A stretch of 60,155 nucleotides of DNA from Bacillota bacterium (GCA_009711765.1 VEND01000073.1:1-60155); one strand, 5' to 3'; positions 7,776 through 17,878 are shown, counted from the stretch's first letter. A program made the numbers and translations. The notes: a model not told the origin generated them from the letters alone.

Positions 7776-8618
7776 TTGAAAAGAAAACCCAATTGGTTAA
7801 AAATTGATATCAAGAGCAAGAAAGAATTAAATGAAGTAAATAAGATTATAAATTTAACTGGCTTAAATACAGTGTGTAAAGAAGCTAATTGTCCAAATCA
7901 AATGGAGTGCTTTAGTAAAAAAACAGCTACATTTATGATTTTAGGTAGTATATGTTCAAGAAATTGTAAATTTTGTAATGTTAAAAAAGGTCAATGTGAA
8001 AATATAGACTTAGAAGAACCAAAAAAGGTAGCGGATGCCATTGTAAATCTTGGACTTAAACATGCAGTAATTACATCTGTAACAAGGGACGATTTAGCAG
8101 ATGGTGGATCAGAACATTTCGCTAAAGTTATAAAAGAAATTAAAAAACGTGATAAAAGCATTATAGTAGAAATCTTAATCCCTGATTTTAAAGGTAATAT
8201 CAAGGCTTTAAATACAGTAGTTAATGCAAAACCAGATATAATTAATCATAATATAGAAACCGTAAGAAGATTGTATCCAGATGTTAGACCGATGGCAAAA
8301 TATAAAAGATCACTTAATTTATTAGCTAACGTAAAATCTATGGACCCTAATATATTTACAAAATCAGGTCTTATGGTTGGTCTTGGCGAGAAAAAAGATG
8401 AAGTAATTAAACTTTTTAAAGACTTAAAAAAATATAACTGTGACTTATTAACTATAGGTCAATATTTAGCCCCTTCAAATAAACATTACCCTGTTTTTGA
8501 ATATATACATCCGGATATATTTAAGGAATATAAAGAGAAAGCTATAAACTTAGGATTTAAGTCAGTTGCTTCAGGTCCTTTTATTAGAAGTTCTTATAAT
8601 GCTTCAGATATGATTTAG
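7776..8618 (+). CDS. lipA: lipoyl synthase
   Basis: This radical-SAM enzyme inserts two sulfurs into the octanoyl group on lipoyl domains. It is 280 aa. The auxiliary [4Fe-4S] cluster cysteines are C34, C39 and C45. The radical-SAM cluster cysteines are C60, C64 and C67 (CSRNCKFC). The C-terminal R-S-S-Y that supplies the serine ligand is present near the end. It starts on TTG with AGGAGGAGA just upstream and lies 12 bases after lplA. LipA downstream of LplA without LipB suggests the octanoyl-substrate is provided by the ligase; that is inference from the neighbourhood. Confidence 0.95.
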   Translation: MKRKPNWLKIDIKSKKELNEVNKIINLTGLNTVCKEANCPNQMECFSKKTATFMILGSICSRNCKFCNVKKGQCENIDLEEPKKVADAIVNLGLKHAVITSVTRDDLADGGSEHFAKVIKEIKKRDKSIIVEILIPDFKGNIKALNTVVNAKPDIINHNIETVRRLYPDVRPMAKYKRSLNLLANVKSMDPNIFTKSGLMVGLGEKKDEVIKLFKDLKKYNCDLLTIGQYLAPSNKHYPVFEYIHPDIFKEYKEKAINLGFKSVASGPFIRSSYNASDMI

Positions 8619-8629
8619 ATACTAAAAAA

Positions 8630-8680
8630 AGCGGTACTGTTCTAAATAATCTTTATAAAGGAAATTAAAGCAGTATCGCT
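8630..8680 (+). terminator. possible terminator after lipA
   Basis: Arms GCGGTACTG (8631-8639) and CAGTATCGC (8671-8679) pair over 9 bp with one G·U and a 31-base loop. The tail is only moderately T-rich, so this is a weak candidate. Confidence 0.4.
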
Positions 8681-8707
8681 ATATTATCTAAAATTATAGT
8701 AAAAATA

Positions 8708-8732
8708 AAAGTCTGGATATTATCCAGACTTT
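8708..8732 (-). terminator. terminator after yqeY
   Basis: The hairpin AAAGTCTGGAT…ATCCAGACTTT overlaps the yqeY stop and is followed on the minus strand by TTATTTTTAC. It is also usable by plus-strand transcription from lipA. Confidence 0.8.
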
Positions 8733-9174
8733 ATGATAAGTGTTGCTTTACAATTTTATTAACTAAACCTCCATCTGCTTTACCTTTAACTTTAGGCATT
8801 ACAGCTGACATTACCTTACCCATATCCTTCATAGTATTCGCTCCAAGTTCATCTATTAAAGCTTTTACTATTTCTTCTATTTCTTCTTCGGATAATTGAG
8901 CCGGCATGTATTCCATAAGAATATCGATTTCCTTTTGTGTTCTATCAACAAGATCTTCTCTATTTCCTTTTTCAAATCCTTCTATGGAGTCTTTCTTTTG
9001 TTTTACTTGCTTAGATATTATTTGTATAACATCTTCATCCTCTAATTCTACTTTTTCATCTACCTCTTTTTGCTTAATGGCAGCTCTTACCATAGTAATA
9101 GTATCTTTCCTAAGCTTGTTTTTACTCTTCATAGAAGTCTTTAAATCATCCATAAGTCTTGCCTTCAGTGACAT
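8731..9174 (-). CDS. yqeY: GatB/YqeY domain protein
   Basis: This is a 147-aa stand-alone YqeY protein. It is homologous to the C-terminal tRNA-binding tail domain of amidotransferase GatB. The typical start MSLKARLMDDLKTSMKSK and the downstream EYMPAQLSEEEIE and KVMSAVMPKVKGKADG segments are present. The ATG at 9174 was chosen over a GTG at 9183 that lies inside the GAGGTG ribosome site. It sits directly after rpsU, a pairing common in Firmicutes. The biochemical role is not settled for the family. Confidence 0.92.
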   Translation of the reverse strand: MSLKARLMDDLKTSMKSKNKLRKDTITMVRAAIKQKEVDEKVELEDEDVIQIISKQVKQKKDSIEGFEKGNREDLVDRTQKEIDILMEYMPAQLSEEEIEEIVKALIDELGANTMKDMGKVMSAVMPKVKGKADGGLVNKIVKQHLS

Positions 9175-9185
9175 ATAATTCACCT

Positions 9186-9368
9186 CTATCTTCTTCTCTT
9201 ATTTTTTCTTTTAGCTGCTTCAGCTTTCTTTTTACGCTTTACACTAGGTTTTTCGTAATGCTTTCTCTTTCTAGCTTCAGTTATTACACCACTTCTTGAA
9301 CACTGTCTTTTAAATCTTCTAAGAGCATTCTCTAGTGATTCACTATCTCCTACTTTTATTTCCGCCAT
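9186..9368 (-). CDS. rpsU: 30S ribosomal protein S21
   Basis: This small, very basic small-subunit ribosomal protein of 60 aa starts [20 protein letters not shown] and ends in a Lys/Arg-rich tail, both typical of S21. It starts at ATG behind GGGGAGGG. It has its own promoter in the HIT-rpsU gap and a short leader with a strong palindrome, and is co-oriented with yqeY eleven bases away. Confidence 0.97.
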   Translation of the reverse strand: MAEIKVGDSESLENALRRFKRQCSRSGVITEARKRKHYEKPSVKRKKKAEAAKRKNKRRR

Positions 9369-9395
9369 TCGATTTCCCTCCCCTCTACTACCATC

Positions 9396-9409
9396 ACTGT
9401 ATATACAGT
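9396..9409 (-). promoter_or_regulatory. palindrome in the rpsU 5' leader
   Basis: The perfect palindrome ACTGTATATACAGT extends imperfectly outwards (CTAC…GTAG) to about 29 bases. It lies between the rpsU promoter and its ribosome site. It could be an RNA hairpin controlling S21 translation or a DNA operator. Confidence 0.35.
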
Positions 9410-9432
9410 TATGTAGAATTAGGCACTAAAAT

Positions 9433-9461
9433 ATTATACCTTAAAATGCTATTATTTACAA
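9433..9461 (-). promoter_or_regulatory. rpsU promoter
   Basis: TTGTAA (9461..9456), a 17-base spacer and TATAAT (9438..9433) on the minus strand sit just after the HIT gene, so rpsU-yqeY can be expressed independently of the upstream operon. Confidence 0.65.
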
Positions 9462-9469
9462 CCATGGTT

Positions 9470-9814
9470 TTAGCCGGGAGGCCAAGTTAAGTTTCTACCT
9501 CCTATTATATGGTAATGTATATGATCTACAGTTTGACCACCTTCTTTACCACAATTACTAACAATCCTATAACCTTTATCAGCTATGTTACTTTCCTTAG
9601 CTAACTTTTTAATAACAAGGTGAATGTGCCCTATTAATTGTTTGTGATCTTCATGTATTTCATTTAATGATTCTATATGTTCTTTAGGAATAACTAATAT
9701 ATGTGTAGGTGCCTGGGGTTCAATATCATTAAAAGCAACTACTAAATCATCTTCATATACAATATCTGCTGGTATTTCTTTATCCACTATTTTACAAAAT
9801 ATACAATCAGACAT
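9470..9814 (-). CDS. HIT-family nucleotide hydrolase (HinT-like)
   Basis: This histidine-triad protein hydrolyses purine nucleoside phosphoramidates or acyl-AMPs. It is 114 aa, the HinT length. It has the N-terminal CIFCKIV cysteine pair (C4, C7) and the catalytic HIHYH triad at H98, H100 and H102 in GGQTVDHIHYHIIGG. AGGAGGTGA precedes the ATG. It lies 69 bases after mtaB; HinT between mtaB and rpsU is a common clostridial order. Confidence 0.95.
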   Translation of the reverse strand: MSDCIFCKIVDKEIPADIVYEDDLVVAFNDIEPQAPTHILVIPKEHIESLNEIHEDHKQLIGHIHLVIKKLAKESNIADKGYRIVSNCGKEGGQTVDHIHYHIIGGRNLTWPPG

Positions 9815-9883
9815 TTAATTCACCTCCTTATAAATGATTACAATCCACTATTTTCTATATTCTATATATAACTTTAAATTCCT

Positions 9884-11182
9884 TTAACAACTTGATATTT
9901 CACCTAATAAATTTTCTCCTACAATATCCTTTATTTTAACTTTAATAACTTTGCCTTCTAGTGATGAATTTCTTTTTACCATAGTCCTAATATAGTTATT
10001 TGTATATCCTTCTGTATAACTATTATTTTCTTCTTCAAATAATACATCCATTTCCTTATTTATAAACTTTTTATTAAAATCCTTAGTTAAACTTTTAGCT
10101 AACTCAATCATGATATTACTTCTCTTTGATTTGATATTTCCATTAATCTGATTTTTATATTTAGCTGCAGGTGTTCCTTTCTTAGGTGAATATTTAAAAA
10201 CATGTACCTTCGAAAAACCTATTTCTTTAACAAAATTATACGTCTCTTTAAATTCTTCATCTGTTTCACCAGGAAAACCCACAATTACATCAGTAGTTAT
10301 TCCAGCATTTGGCATGTGCTTTCTTATAATCTTTACTATATTTTTGAATTCACTAGTAGTATATTTTCTATTCATTCTTTTTAGTACATTATCACTTCCA
10401 CTTTGTAATGATAAATGAAAATGATTACATACTTTAGGCAATTTAAGTAACTTTTTCATAAACTCATCATCAATTAATGTAGGTTCAATAGAACTTAACC
10501 TTATCCTTTCAATCCCTTCAATGTTATGAACGCTTTCTAAGACATCCATAAGGCCTATATCACCTATATCTTTACCATATGATGCTACATGTATCCCTGT
10601 TAATACAATCTCTTTAAATCCCGATTTAGTAAGCTTTTTTACTTCTTTTATAATATTATCTAAACCTCTACTTCTAATAGGTCCTCTAGCATAAGGAATT
10701 ATACAATATGAGCAAAATTGATTACACCCTTCTTGTATCTTAAGAAAAGCTCTTGTCTTACCCTTTATATTATCTATAGCTAGTTCTTCAAACTCACTAA
10801 CTTTCATTATATCTTCTACTATATTTATTCTTTCATTTTTCTTTTTTGCTCTTTTACATAACTCTACAATCTTATTTCTATTCTTTGTACCTACTATTAT
10901 ATCCACTTCTTTAATATCTAAGACTTCATTAGGTAAAACTTGTGAATAGCATCCTACAACAGCTATAACTGAATTTTTATTTCTCTTTTTAGACCTTCTA
11001 ATAAATTGTCTTGATTTCCTTTCAGCTGCATTAGTTACACTACAAGTATTAATTACATATACATCTGCTATTTCAGAGGGAGGCACTACTTTATATCCTT
11101 CTCTTTTAAACAATTCCAACATAGCTTCAGTTTCATATTGATTAACTTTACAACCTAAAGTATAAAAAGCCACCCTTTTCAT
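9884..11182 (-). CDS. mtaB: tRNA t6A37 methylthiotransferase MtaB
   Basis: This radical-SAM methylthiotransferase converts t6A37 to ms2t6A in ANN-decoding tRNAs. It is 432 aa. The N-terminal UPF0004 domain carries auxiliary-cluster cysteines C11, C47 and C78. The radical-SAM cluster is C153, C157 and C160 (CNQFCSYC), and a C-terminal TRAM domain covers roughly the last 60 residues. Its ATG overlaps the last base of rsmE (ATGA-type coupling). The length and CNQFCSYCIIPYARG motif fit MtaB (YqeV) rather than MiaB or RimO. Confidence 0.94.
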   Translation of the reverse strand: MKRVAFYTLGCKVNQYETEAMLELFKREGYKVVPPSEIADVYVINTCSVTNAAERKSRQFIRRSKKRNKNSVIAVVGCYSQVLPNEVLDIKEVDIIVGTKNRNKIVELCKRAKKKNERINIVEDIMKVSEFEELAIDNIKGKTRAFLKIQEGCNQFCSYCIIPYARGPIRSRGLDNIIKEVKKLTKSGFKEIVLTGIHVASYGKDIGDIGLMDVLESVHNIEGIERIRLSSIEPTLIDDEFMKKLLKLPKVCNHFHLSLQSGSDNVLKRMNRKYTTSEFKNIVKIIRKHMPNAGITTDVIVGFPGETDEEFKETYNFVKEIGFSKVHVFKYSPKKGTPAAKYKNQINGNIKSKRSNIMIELAKSLTKDFNKKFINKEMDVLFEEENNSYTEGYTNNYIRTMVKRNSSLEGKVIKVKIKDIVGENLLGEISSC

Positions 11183-11925
11183 TAAATCACTCCTAAATCT
11201 CCAAGTTCATACATAACTACCGCTAACGTTGCAAATCCAGCTGTCTCAGTTCTTAAAATTCTAGGACCTAGTGTGATAATATTTGAGTTAATTTCTTGTA
11301 ATTTTTCTATCTCCTCTTCTTCAAATCCACCCTCTGGTCCTATTATTATATTAATTTTATTACCTTCAATGTTTTTAAGAACCCTTTTTATCCCTATGTT
11401 ATTTTCATTTTCATAAGGCACCAAAATATCTTCTTCCTTCGATAATATATTTATCATATCTTTAAAATTAATTATACCTTCTACCTTAGGAATAAACCCA
11501 CGTTTACTTTGCTTAGCAGCCTCAGTGGCAATTTTCTCCCATCTGGTTATTTTCTTTTTCTCTTTCTTTTTGTTATTTATTTTAACTACAGTTCTCTTAG
11601 TCATTACTGGTATTATCTTAGAGACCCCTAATTCAGTTGTCTTTTGTATAATTAAATCCATTTTTGATGATTTAGGCATGCCTTGATAAAGAACAATTTC
11701 TAACGGGGTCTTTACTGTGTCATACTTTTTTATTATATTACATCTGATATCTTTTTTACTTATTTCTGATATTTTTACTAAATAGTCACTACCCTCTCCA
11801 TCACAAACATTTATTTTATCATCAATATTTAAACGTAAAACATTTTTAATATGTTTTACATCTTCGCCTTCAACTACTAATAAATCGCCCTTAATATTCT
11901 CTTTATTTATAAAAAATCTATGCAT
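11182..11925 (-). CDS. rsmE: 16S rRNA m3U1498 methyltransferase RsmE
   Basis: This SPOUT-fold enzyme methylates N3 of U1498 in 16S rRNA. It is 247 aa. An N-terminal PUA-like part begins MHRFFI, and the C-terminal trefoil knot carries IIGPEGGF and LGPRILRTETA, both diagnostic. It overlaps prmA upstream by 8 bases and mtaB downstream by one, indicating tight coupling. Confidence 0.95.
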   Translation of the reverse strand: MHRFFINKENIKGDLLVVEGEDVKHIKNVLRLNIDDKINVCDGEGSDYLVKISEISKKDIRCNIIKKYDTVKTPLEIVLYQGMPKSSKMDLIIQKTTELGVSKIIPVMTKRTVVKINNKKKEKKKITRWEKIATEAAKQSKRGFIPKVEGIINFKDMINILSKEEDILVPYENENNIGIKRVLKNIEGNKINIIIGPEGGFEEEEIEKLQEINSNIITLGPRILRTETAGFATLAVVMYELGDLGVI

Positions 11926-12877
11926 TATCCATACCTTCTTTTATTTTAGATACTATACAAGACCATTCTCCCATTTTAATAACATCAAGGATTTCTAAAC
12001 CATTTTCAGTTAAAGCTTCTTTAACTTCATCTATCTTATCTAATATTATACCAGAAGCTATAAATACACCATCATCCTCTAAGAATGTTTTTATATCTTT
12101 ACTTAGCTGAATAATGACTTCAGCTATTATATTTGCAACTATAACATTTGCTTTTCCATCGACTACATCTAATAGGTTACCATGTTTAACTTGTACAGTA
12201 TTTGCAACTCCATTTTTTCTAATATTTTCTCTAGAAACTCGAACAGAGTCCTCATCTAAATCTATTGCTGTTGTATTAACTGCACCTAATTTTGCACTTG
12301 CTATAGATAATATACCTGTTCCACATCCAATATCAAATACAGTATCAAACTTATGTATATACTTTTCTAATTGTCTTATACACATCATTGTTGTCTCATG
12401 GGTCCCTGTGCCAAAAGCCATGCCCGGATCTAACTCTATTATAAGCTCACCTTCACCTTTAGTATAATCTTCCCATGATGGCTTTATTATTATTTTTTCC
12501 CCAACCTTCTTAGGTTTATAATATTTTCTCCATATTTTACCCCAGTCTTGTTGTATTATCTCAGAAGTGGTAACTTCACCAAGTCCTTTATCAAGACTAT
12601 ATTGTGGGATTTTTTCTATGTTCTGTTTTATAAGTTCTATTTTGTCAAGTAAATCTTCACTCTCTTGGAAGTATCCCTTAACAATAACTCCTTCATAATA
12701 TTGGTCCAGTAAGTCATGATCAATGTAGTCCCAATTCTTTTCATCATTATCTTCTTTCATTATGATATCTTTAGGATCTTCTATTACAATACCTTCAACC
12801 CCTACATCATAAAGTATATTTGAAACAGCCTCTACTGCTTCAGTTGTCGTCTTAATCTGGACCTCAAACCACTTCAT
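11918..12877 (-). CDS. prmA: ribosomal protein L11 methyltransferase
   Basis: This SAM-dependent enzyme trimethylates ribosomal protein L11. The start MKWFEVQIKTTTEAVEAVSN is the classic PrmA N-terminus. The ATG at 12877 (319 aa) has AAGGGTG upstream, so a 14-residue longer reading from 12919 is unlikely. The SAM motif VFDIGCGTGILSIA lies in the C-terminal half, followed by NIIAEVII. It heads the prmA-rsmE-mtaB-HIT run downstream of the dnaJ terminator. Confidence 0.95.
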   Translation of the reverse strand: MKWFEVQIKTTTEAVEAVSNILYDVGVEGIVIEDPKDIIMKEDNDEKNWDYIDHDLLDQYYEGVIVKGYFQESEDLLDKIELIKQNIEKIPQYSLDKGLGEVTTSEIIQQDWGKIWRKYYKPKKVGEKIIIKPSWEDYTKGEGELIIELDPGMAFGTGTHETTMMCIRQLEKYIHKFDTVFDIGCGTGILSIASAKLGAVNTTAIDLDEDSVRVSRENIRKNGVANTVQVKHGNLLDVVDGKANVIVANIIAEVIIQLSKDIKTFLEDDGVFIASGIILDKIDEVKEALTENGLEILDVIKMGEWSCIVSKIKEGMDNA

Positions 12878-12985
12878 ACACTTCACACCCTTTATTAATA
12901 TTTGCTTATCTATACTCATTTAACTATTATACCCTATTGAATAATAAAAAACCAGTGATTCCTTATACTACATAGTGTAAATAAT

Positions 12986-13019
12986 AAAAATAATCATCCC
13001 TAAAGGAATGATTATTTTT
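12986..13019 (-). terminator. terminator after dnaJ
   Basis: AAAAATAATCAT…ATGATTATTTTT forms a hairpin just downstream of dnaJ with a T-rich end on the minus strand. It separates the heat-shock operon from prmA. Confidence 0.75.
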
Positions 13020-13023
13020 ACTT

Positions 13024-14163
13024 TTAACTACCAAATGCTTCTTTAACTTTATCGAAAAAACCTTTTTTCTGTTCGTGGACTGTTTCTCCTGTTTCTTTAG
13101 CAAATTTTCTTAATATATCCTTTTGTTTCTCATCTAATCCAGTAGGTACATCTATAACTACCTTTACATATTGATCTCCTCTGCCATACCCTCGAACACT
13201 TGGTATGCCTTTATTTTTAAGTCTGAATACTGTTCCAGTCTGGGTACCTTCAGGTATTTTATATTTTACTTTTCCATCTAAAGTAGGTACTTCAACTTCA
13301 TCTCCAAGGGTAGCCTGAACAAAAGTAATAGGGAATTCGCATATTACATCATTACCCTCTCTTTGAAATATCTTATGGGGTAAGACATTAATATAGAAAT
13401 ATAAATCCCCTCTAGGGCCACCTTTTTCACCAGGTTCTCCTTCTCCTCTTAATGGGATTACAGAACCAGTATCTACACCTGCAGGTATTTTTACATTAAT
13501 TTTTTTAGTTCTTTTTTCCTTACCAGTACCGCTACATTTAGTACACGGTTCTTCTATTTGTTCTCCTGTTCCATTACATGCATCACAGGTTTTAACATTA
13601 ACAAATTGTCCAAATGGAGTGTTTTGTGCATACTTCACTTCGCCAGTACCACTACATTTTGAACAAGTTGTCTTTTTAGTTCCAGGTTTTGCACCAGTTC
13701 CATTACACTTAGTACAATTTTCTGTTCTCTTTATGCTTACTTCCTTTTCAGTTCCAAAGGCAGCTTCTTCGAATTTAACATTAAGCCTTACTTTAATATC
13801 AGAACCTCTTTTAGGACCATTTCTTCTAGCCCTAGAAGAAAATCCTCCACCAAATATATCACCAAATATGTCACCAAATATATCTTCAAACCCTCCAAAG
13901 CCTTGGCCACCAAAACCTTGACCTCCAAAACCTTGAGGATCTACACCATCATGACCAAATTGATCATATCTTTTTCTCTTTTCTGAATCACTTAAAATTT
14001 CATAGGCTTCACTAGCTTCTTTAAACTTCTTCTCTGCTTCTTTATTATCAGGATTTAGATCTGGATGGTATTTTTTAGCTAACTTTCTATAAGCACTTTT
14101 AATCTCCTTTTGGGAAGCATCTTTATTAACACCCAGTATTTCATAATAGTCTCTTTTACTCAA
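13024..14163 (-). CDS. dnaJ: chaperone DnaJ (type I Hsp40)
   Basis: This is the co-chaperone that delivers unfolded clients to DnaK and stimulates its ATPase. It is about 379 aa. The J domain has the HPD motif ([11 protein letters not shown]), followed by a Gly/Phe-rich linker ([12 protein letters not shown]). Four CxxCxGxG zinc repeats follow ([32 protein letters not shown]), then the client-binding C-terminal domains. TTG at 14163 is preferred because AAGGGTGGTG precedes it and it yields [11 protein letters not shown]. It is separated from dnaK by a stable hairpin. Confidence 0.96.
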   Translation of the reverse strand: MSKRDYYEILGVNKDASQKEIKSAYRKLAKKYHPDLNPDNKEAEKKFKEASEAYEILSDSEKRKRYDQFGHDGVDPQGFGGQGFGGQGFGGFEDIFGDIFGDIFGGGFSSRARRNGPKRGSDIKVRLNVKFEEAAFGTEKEVSIKRTENCTKCNGTGAKPGTKKTTCSKCSGTGEVKYAQNTPFGQFVNVKTCDACNGTGEQIEEPCTKCSGTGKEKRTKKINVKIPAGVDTGSVIPLRGEGEPGEKGGPRGDLYFYINVLPHKIFQREGNDVICEFPITFVQATLGDEVEVPTLDGKVKYKIPEGTQTGTVFRLKNKGIPSVRGYGRGDQYVKVVIDVPTGLDEKQKDILRKFAKETGETVHEQKKGFFDKVKEAFGS

Positions 14164-14201
14164 TTTTTCACCACCCTTTTCAATCAATTATACTACATAA
14201 A

Positions 14202-14231
14202 TCAAAGCTAAATCCAAGGATTTAGCTTTGA
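14202..14231 (-). promoter_or_regulatory. intercistronic hairpin between dnaK and dnaJ
   Basis: A perfect 13-14 bp stem (TCAAAGCTAAATCC with its complement) with a very short loop lies in the dnaK-dnaJ gap. There is no real T-run, so it may be a processing, stabilising or partial termination site setting the DnaK:DnaJ ratio. Confidence 0.55.
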
Positions 14232-14243
14232 CTTGCAGTTTAT

Positions 14244-16088
14244 TTATTCTTCATCCTCATCTACAACTTCATAATCTGCATCTACAACATTATCATCTTC
14301 ATTTTTAGTTTCTTGCTCTGCTCCTTGCTGTGCTGCTCCTTCTTGCTGTTGTTGAGCATCTTGATACATCTTTTGTGATATTTCATGGAATGAACTCTGA
14401 ACTTCTTCTGTCTTATTTTTAATCTCTTCTATGTCATCGCCTTCTAATGCTTTTTTAAGTTCATCTAATTTACCTTCAACTTTAGATTTCTCTTCATCAC
14501 TAATTTTATCTTTCATATCATCTAATACTTTTTCAGTTTGGTAAACCATAGAATCAGCATTATTTCTTACTTCAATAGCTTCTTTTTTCTTTTTATCTTC
14601 CTCAGCATGCTTTTCTGCTTCTTTTATCTTTTCTTCTATTTCATCCTCTGAAAGATTTGTTGAAGCTGTTATTGTAATATTTTGTTCTTTACCTGTTCCA
14701 AGATCTTTAGCTGATACATTAACTATACCATTTGCATCTATATCGAATGTAACTTCAATTTGAGGTACTCCTCTTGGTGCTGGTGGTATACCAGTTAATT
14801 GGAATCTACCTAAAGTAACATTGCCTTTAGCCATTTCTCTTTCACCTTGAAGTACATGTATATCCACTGCTGTTTGATTATCAGCCGCTGTAGAGAATGT
14901 TTGGCTTTTACTTGTTGGTATAGTAGTATTTCTCTCTATTAGTTTTGTAAATACTCCACCTAGTGTTTCAATTCCTAAAGATAATGGTGTAACATCTAAT
15001 AATAATACATCTTTAACTTCTCCACTTAAAACTCCTGCTTGAATAGCTGCACCTAAAGCAACAACTTCATCAGGATTAACTCCTTTATGTGGATCTTTAC
15101 CAATTAACTTTTTAACTTCTTCTTGTACTGCAGGTATTCTAGTTGAACCTCCAACTAATATAACCTTATCTATATCAGAAGGACTTAAATCCCCATCTTT
15201 TAAAGCTTTTTTAGTAGGTTCTAAAGTTCTTTGTATTAAGTCTGATGCTAATTCTTCAAATTTAGATCTCTTTATGTCCATATTTAAATGTTTAGGGCCT
15301 TCTTGAGTCGCTGTAACGAAAGGAAGGTTTACATTCGTTGTCATAGTACTAGATAATTCCTTTTTAGCCTTCTCAGCCGCTTCTTTTAATCTTTGTAAAG
15401 CCATATTATCTTTTCTTAAATCTACTCCATTTTCTTTCTTAAATTCTTCAGCAAGATAATCTATTATAACTTGGTCAAAGTCATCTCCACCAAGTTGGTT
15501 ATCTCCATTAGTTGCTATAACTTCAAATACTCCATCTCCTAAATCTAATACAGAAACATCAAAAGTACCTCCACCAAGGTCAAATACCATTATTGTTTGA
15601 TGTTCATCTTCTTTATCTAAACCATAAGCTAATGAAGCTGCTGTTGGCTCGTTTATAATTCTTTGTACCTTTAATCCTGCTATTTTTCCAGCGTCCTTAG
15701 TTGCTTGTCTTTGACTATCTGTAAAATATGCAGGTACAGTTATTACAGCATCTGTAACTTTTTCTCCTAAGTAATTTTCTGCATCTGTTTTTAACTTTTG
15801 TAAAATCATTGCTGATATGTCTTCAGGTGTGTGTGAATCATTATCAATCTTTTCTGTATGTTCAGAACCCATATGTCTTTTTATAGACTTTATTGTTCTA
15901 TCTGGATTCGTGATTGCCTGTCTTTTAGCTGTTTCACCTACTAATCTTTCTCCGTCTTTAGTAAAAGCAACAACAGATGGTGTAGTTCTATTTCCCTCTG
16001 CATTGGCAATTACTGTAGGTTCTCCACCTTCCATAACTGCAACACATGAATTTGTAGTACCTAAATCAATTCCTATTACTTTTCCCAT
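14244..16088 (-). CDS. dnaK: chaperone DnaK (Hsp70)
   Basis: This is the ATP-driven folding chaperone, 614 aa. The nucleotide-binding domain starts [18 protein letters not shown] and holds [14 protein letters not shown] and [11 protein letters not shown]. The linker [13 protein letters not shown] leads into the substrate domain, and the tail is Gln/acidic-rich ending [12 protein letters not shown]. It lies in the canonical hrcA-grpE-dnaK-dnaJ operon under CIRCE control. Confidence 0.98.
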   Translation of the reverse strand: MGKVIGIDLGTTNSCVAVMEGGEPTVIANAEGNRTTPSVVAFTKDGERLVGETAKRQAITNPDRTIKSIKRHMGSEHTEKIDNDSHTPEDISAMILQKLKTDAENYLGEKVTDAVITVPAYFTDSQRQATKDAGKIAGLKVQRIINEPTAASLAYGLDKEDEHQTIMVFDLGGGTFDVSVLDLGDGVFEVIATNGDNQLGGDDFDQVIIDYLAEEFKKENGVDLRKDNMALQRLKEAAEKAKKELSSTMTTNVNLPFVTATQEGPKHLNMDIKRSKFEELASDLIQRTLEPTKKALKDGDLSPSDIDKVILVGGSTRIPAVQEEVKKLIGKDPHKGVNPDEVVALGAAIQAGVLSGEVKDVLLLDVTPLSLGIETLGGVFTKLIERNTTIPTSKSQTFSTAADNQTAVDIHVLQGEREMAKGNVTLGRFQLTGIPPAPRGVPQIEVTFDIDANGIVNVSAKDLGTGKEQNITITASTNLSEDEIEEKIKEAEKHAEEDKKKKEAIEVRNNADSMVYQTEKVLDDMKDKISDEEKSKVEGKLDELKKALEGDDIEEIKNKTEEVQSSFHEISQKMYQDAQQQQEGAAQQGAEQETKNEDDNVVDADYEVVDEDEE

Positions 16089-16119
16089 TTCTAATCCTCC
16101 TTATGTTTATAATAATTTT

Positions 16120-16668
16120 TTATTTTGAAACCTTAACCATACTAGGTCTTACAACTCTATCTTTTAACTTATATCCCTTTTGCAATACATCTGATACAAT
16201 ATCCTCTTCATATTCGTCTGACTCTTCATGCAATACTGCTTGATGTAAATTAGGATCAAATTCTTTACCTAAGGCTTCAATCTCTTCTAGCCCCTTTTTC
16301 TTTAGTATATCCATCATTTGCTTATATACCATTTCCATTCCTTCATAAAAACTCTTTTCTTTATCCTCTTTTGAAACTGTCGTAAATGCTCTCTCAAAGT
16401 TATCAATAACAGTAACAAATTCAGTCATTAGTTCTTGATTAGCATATGAGTAAATAGATTCTTTCTCTTTTTTTACTCTTCTTTTAAAATTATCAAAATC
16501 AGCTTGAAGTCTTGCATACCTATTTGTCAATTCATCAAATTCTTTTTTTAATTTTTCTTTTTCTTCATCAATATCTACTTCTACCTCATCTTGTTCTAAA
16601 TTTTCTTCCTCATTATTAACTTCTTGATCAACTTCTTCATTTACTTCCTCTTGTACCTTTTCTTTCAA
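16120..16668 (-). CDS. grpE: nucleotide exchange factor GrpE
   Basis: This DnaK ADP-release factor is a dimeric long-helix protein. A very acidic N-terminal stretch (…QEVNNEEENLEQDEVEVD…) leads into a coiled-coil helix with NRYARLQADFDNFKRRV. The C-terminal beta domain ends VLQKGYKLKDRVVRPSMVKV. The TTG at 16668 follows AGAGGTGA at good spacing and gives about 182 aa. Upstream in-frame ATGs (to 16725) lack a ribosome site. It lies between hrcA and dnaK. Confidence 0.95.
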   Translation of the reverse strand: MKEKVQEEVNEEVDQEVNNEEENLEQDEVEVDIDEEKEKLKKEFDELTNRYARLQADFDNFKRRVKKEKESIYSYANQELMTEFVTVIDNFERAFTTVSKEDKEKSFYEGMEMVYKQMMDILKKKGLEEIEALGKEFDPNLHQAVLHEESDEYEEDIVSDVLQKGYKLKDRVVRPSMVKVSK

Positions 16669-16763
16669 TATCTTCACCTCTTCCATTCCATGATTTTGTT
16701 GCAATATATGGTAATACCTTAACAATAGGAAAGTGCAAGATAATTTATCCTACACTAATAATT

Positions 16764-17798
16764 TTATAATTCAAAATGTTTTTCTAAAATATCATTTAGA
16801 TTTACAGCAATTGATTTTACCACTGGAATTACTTTAGCATAGGCCATCCTTGTAGGACCAATTACCCCTACCTTTCCAATGGTCTTTCCATTAAATCTAT
16901 AGGTAGCAGTTATTAAACTACAATTTTTGATTTCTTCATAACAATTTTCTTTTCCTATGGTAATTTCTATGTCTTGATTTTTATTTCTTAAAAGCATATC
17001 TATAACATTCTCTTTATTTTCTAAAAAAGAAAGAAAAGATTTTGCTTTAGTTATATCATTATACTCAGGAAAATTAAATATATTAGTAACTCCATCAGAA
17101 TATAAATCAATTTCTTCTAAATCATCTATAGATTTATTAATCATAGGCATTACATCTTTTATTACATCTCTTAGTTCGAATATTTCTTTTGTTAGATTTT
17201 TCTTTAATTCAATACCAAGTTCATCAATCCTATGACCCTTTAGTTTTTTAGTTAAAAAGTTTGAAATTAAATTCAACTGGCTATTAGAAATTTCTTTTTC
17301 TATGTTAAAAACTGTATTTTTTACGATACCAGAGTTTGTAACTAATACCATTAATAATTTAGTTTCATCGATTGGTACTAATTGTATATGTTTTAACCTA
17401 CTTTCAATTAGCTGTGGTGCTATAGCTAAGGATGTATAATTTGTAAGTTTTGATAAAACCTTAGCACTGTTTTGTATCAACTCTTCTAGCTCATTAATAC
17501 CATCAACTAAACTCGTTTTAATTTGTCTTTTTTGTACTAGTTTTATCCTCTTTTTGTTTACTAAACTATCAACATATAATCTATATGCTCTATCAGACGG
17601 CACTCTACCAGCTGAAGTATGTGGTTGAACTAAAAAGCCTAATTCTTCCAAATCAGACATTTCGTTTCTGATTGTAGCAGGACTGACTCCTAAATCATAT
17701 TTTTTTGATATTGTTCTTGATCCAACGGGTTCTGCATTAGTAATATAATTATGAATTATAGCCTGTAATATTTTTAATTTACGACCATCTATTCCCAC
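16764..17798 (-). CDS. hrcA: heat-inducible transcription repressor HrcA
   Basis: This represses class I heat-shock genes by binding CIRCE. It is 344 aa from the GTG at 17798, which follows a GGGGGTG ribosome site; the frame extends upstream but without a start signal. The N-terminal winged helix (RKLKILQAIIHNYI, EPVGSRTISKKYDLGVSPATIR) and C-terminal GAF-like part with NEMSDLEELG are typical. It is the first gene of its operon and has a perfect CIRCE in its own promoter, so it is autoregulated. Confidence 0.96.
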   Translation of the reverse strand: MGIDGRKLKILQAIIHNYITNAEPVGSRTISKKYDLGVSPATIRNEMSDLEELGFLVQPHTSAGRVPSDRAYRLYVDSLVNKKRIKLVQKRQIKTSLVDGINELEELIQNSAKVLSKLTNYTSLAIAPQLIESRLKHIQLVPIDETKLLMVLVTNSGIVKNTVFNIEKEISNSQLNLISNFLTKKLKGHRIDELGIELKKNLTKEIFELRDVIKDVMPMINKSIDDLEEIDLYSDGVTNIFNFPEYNDITKAKSFLSFLENKENVIDMLLRNKNQDIEITIGKENCYEEIKNCSLITATYRFNGKTIGKVGVIGPTRMAYAKVIPVVKSIAVNLNDILEKHFEL

Positions 17799-17839
17799 AT
17801 AAACACCCCCATTGTTAGAACATCTTATTTTTATATTTA

Positions 17840-17866
17840 TTAGCACTCTTTAGTATTGAGTGCTAA
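17840..17866 (-). promoter_or_regulatory. CIRCE element (HrcA operator)
   Basis: TTAGCACTC, nine bases, GAGTGCTAA is a perfect match to the CIRCE inverted repeat. It is placed between the hrcA promoter and start codon. Confidence 0.98.
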
Positions 17867-17878
17867 TCTTCATGTTTT

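Noticed and set aside
12878..12919. Longer prmA start at 12919
   Set aside because: The ATG at 12877 gives the conserved MKWFEVQI start and has the ribosome site.
13619..13921. 100-codon plus frame inside dnaJ
   Set aside because: Its Pro/Pro-Lys repeats are the reverse complement of the Gly-rich and zinc-repeat regions of dnaJ.
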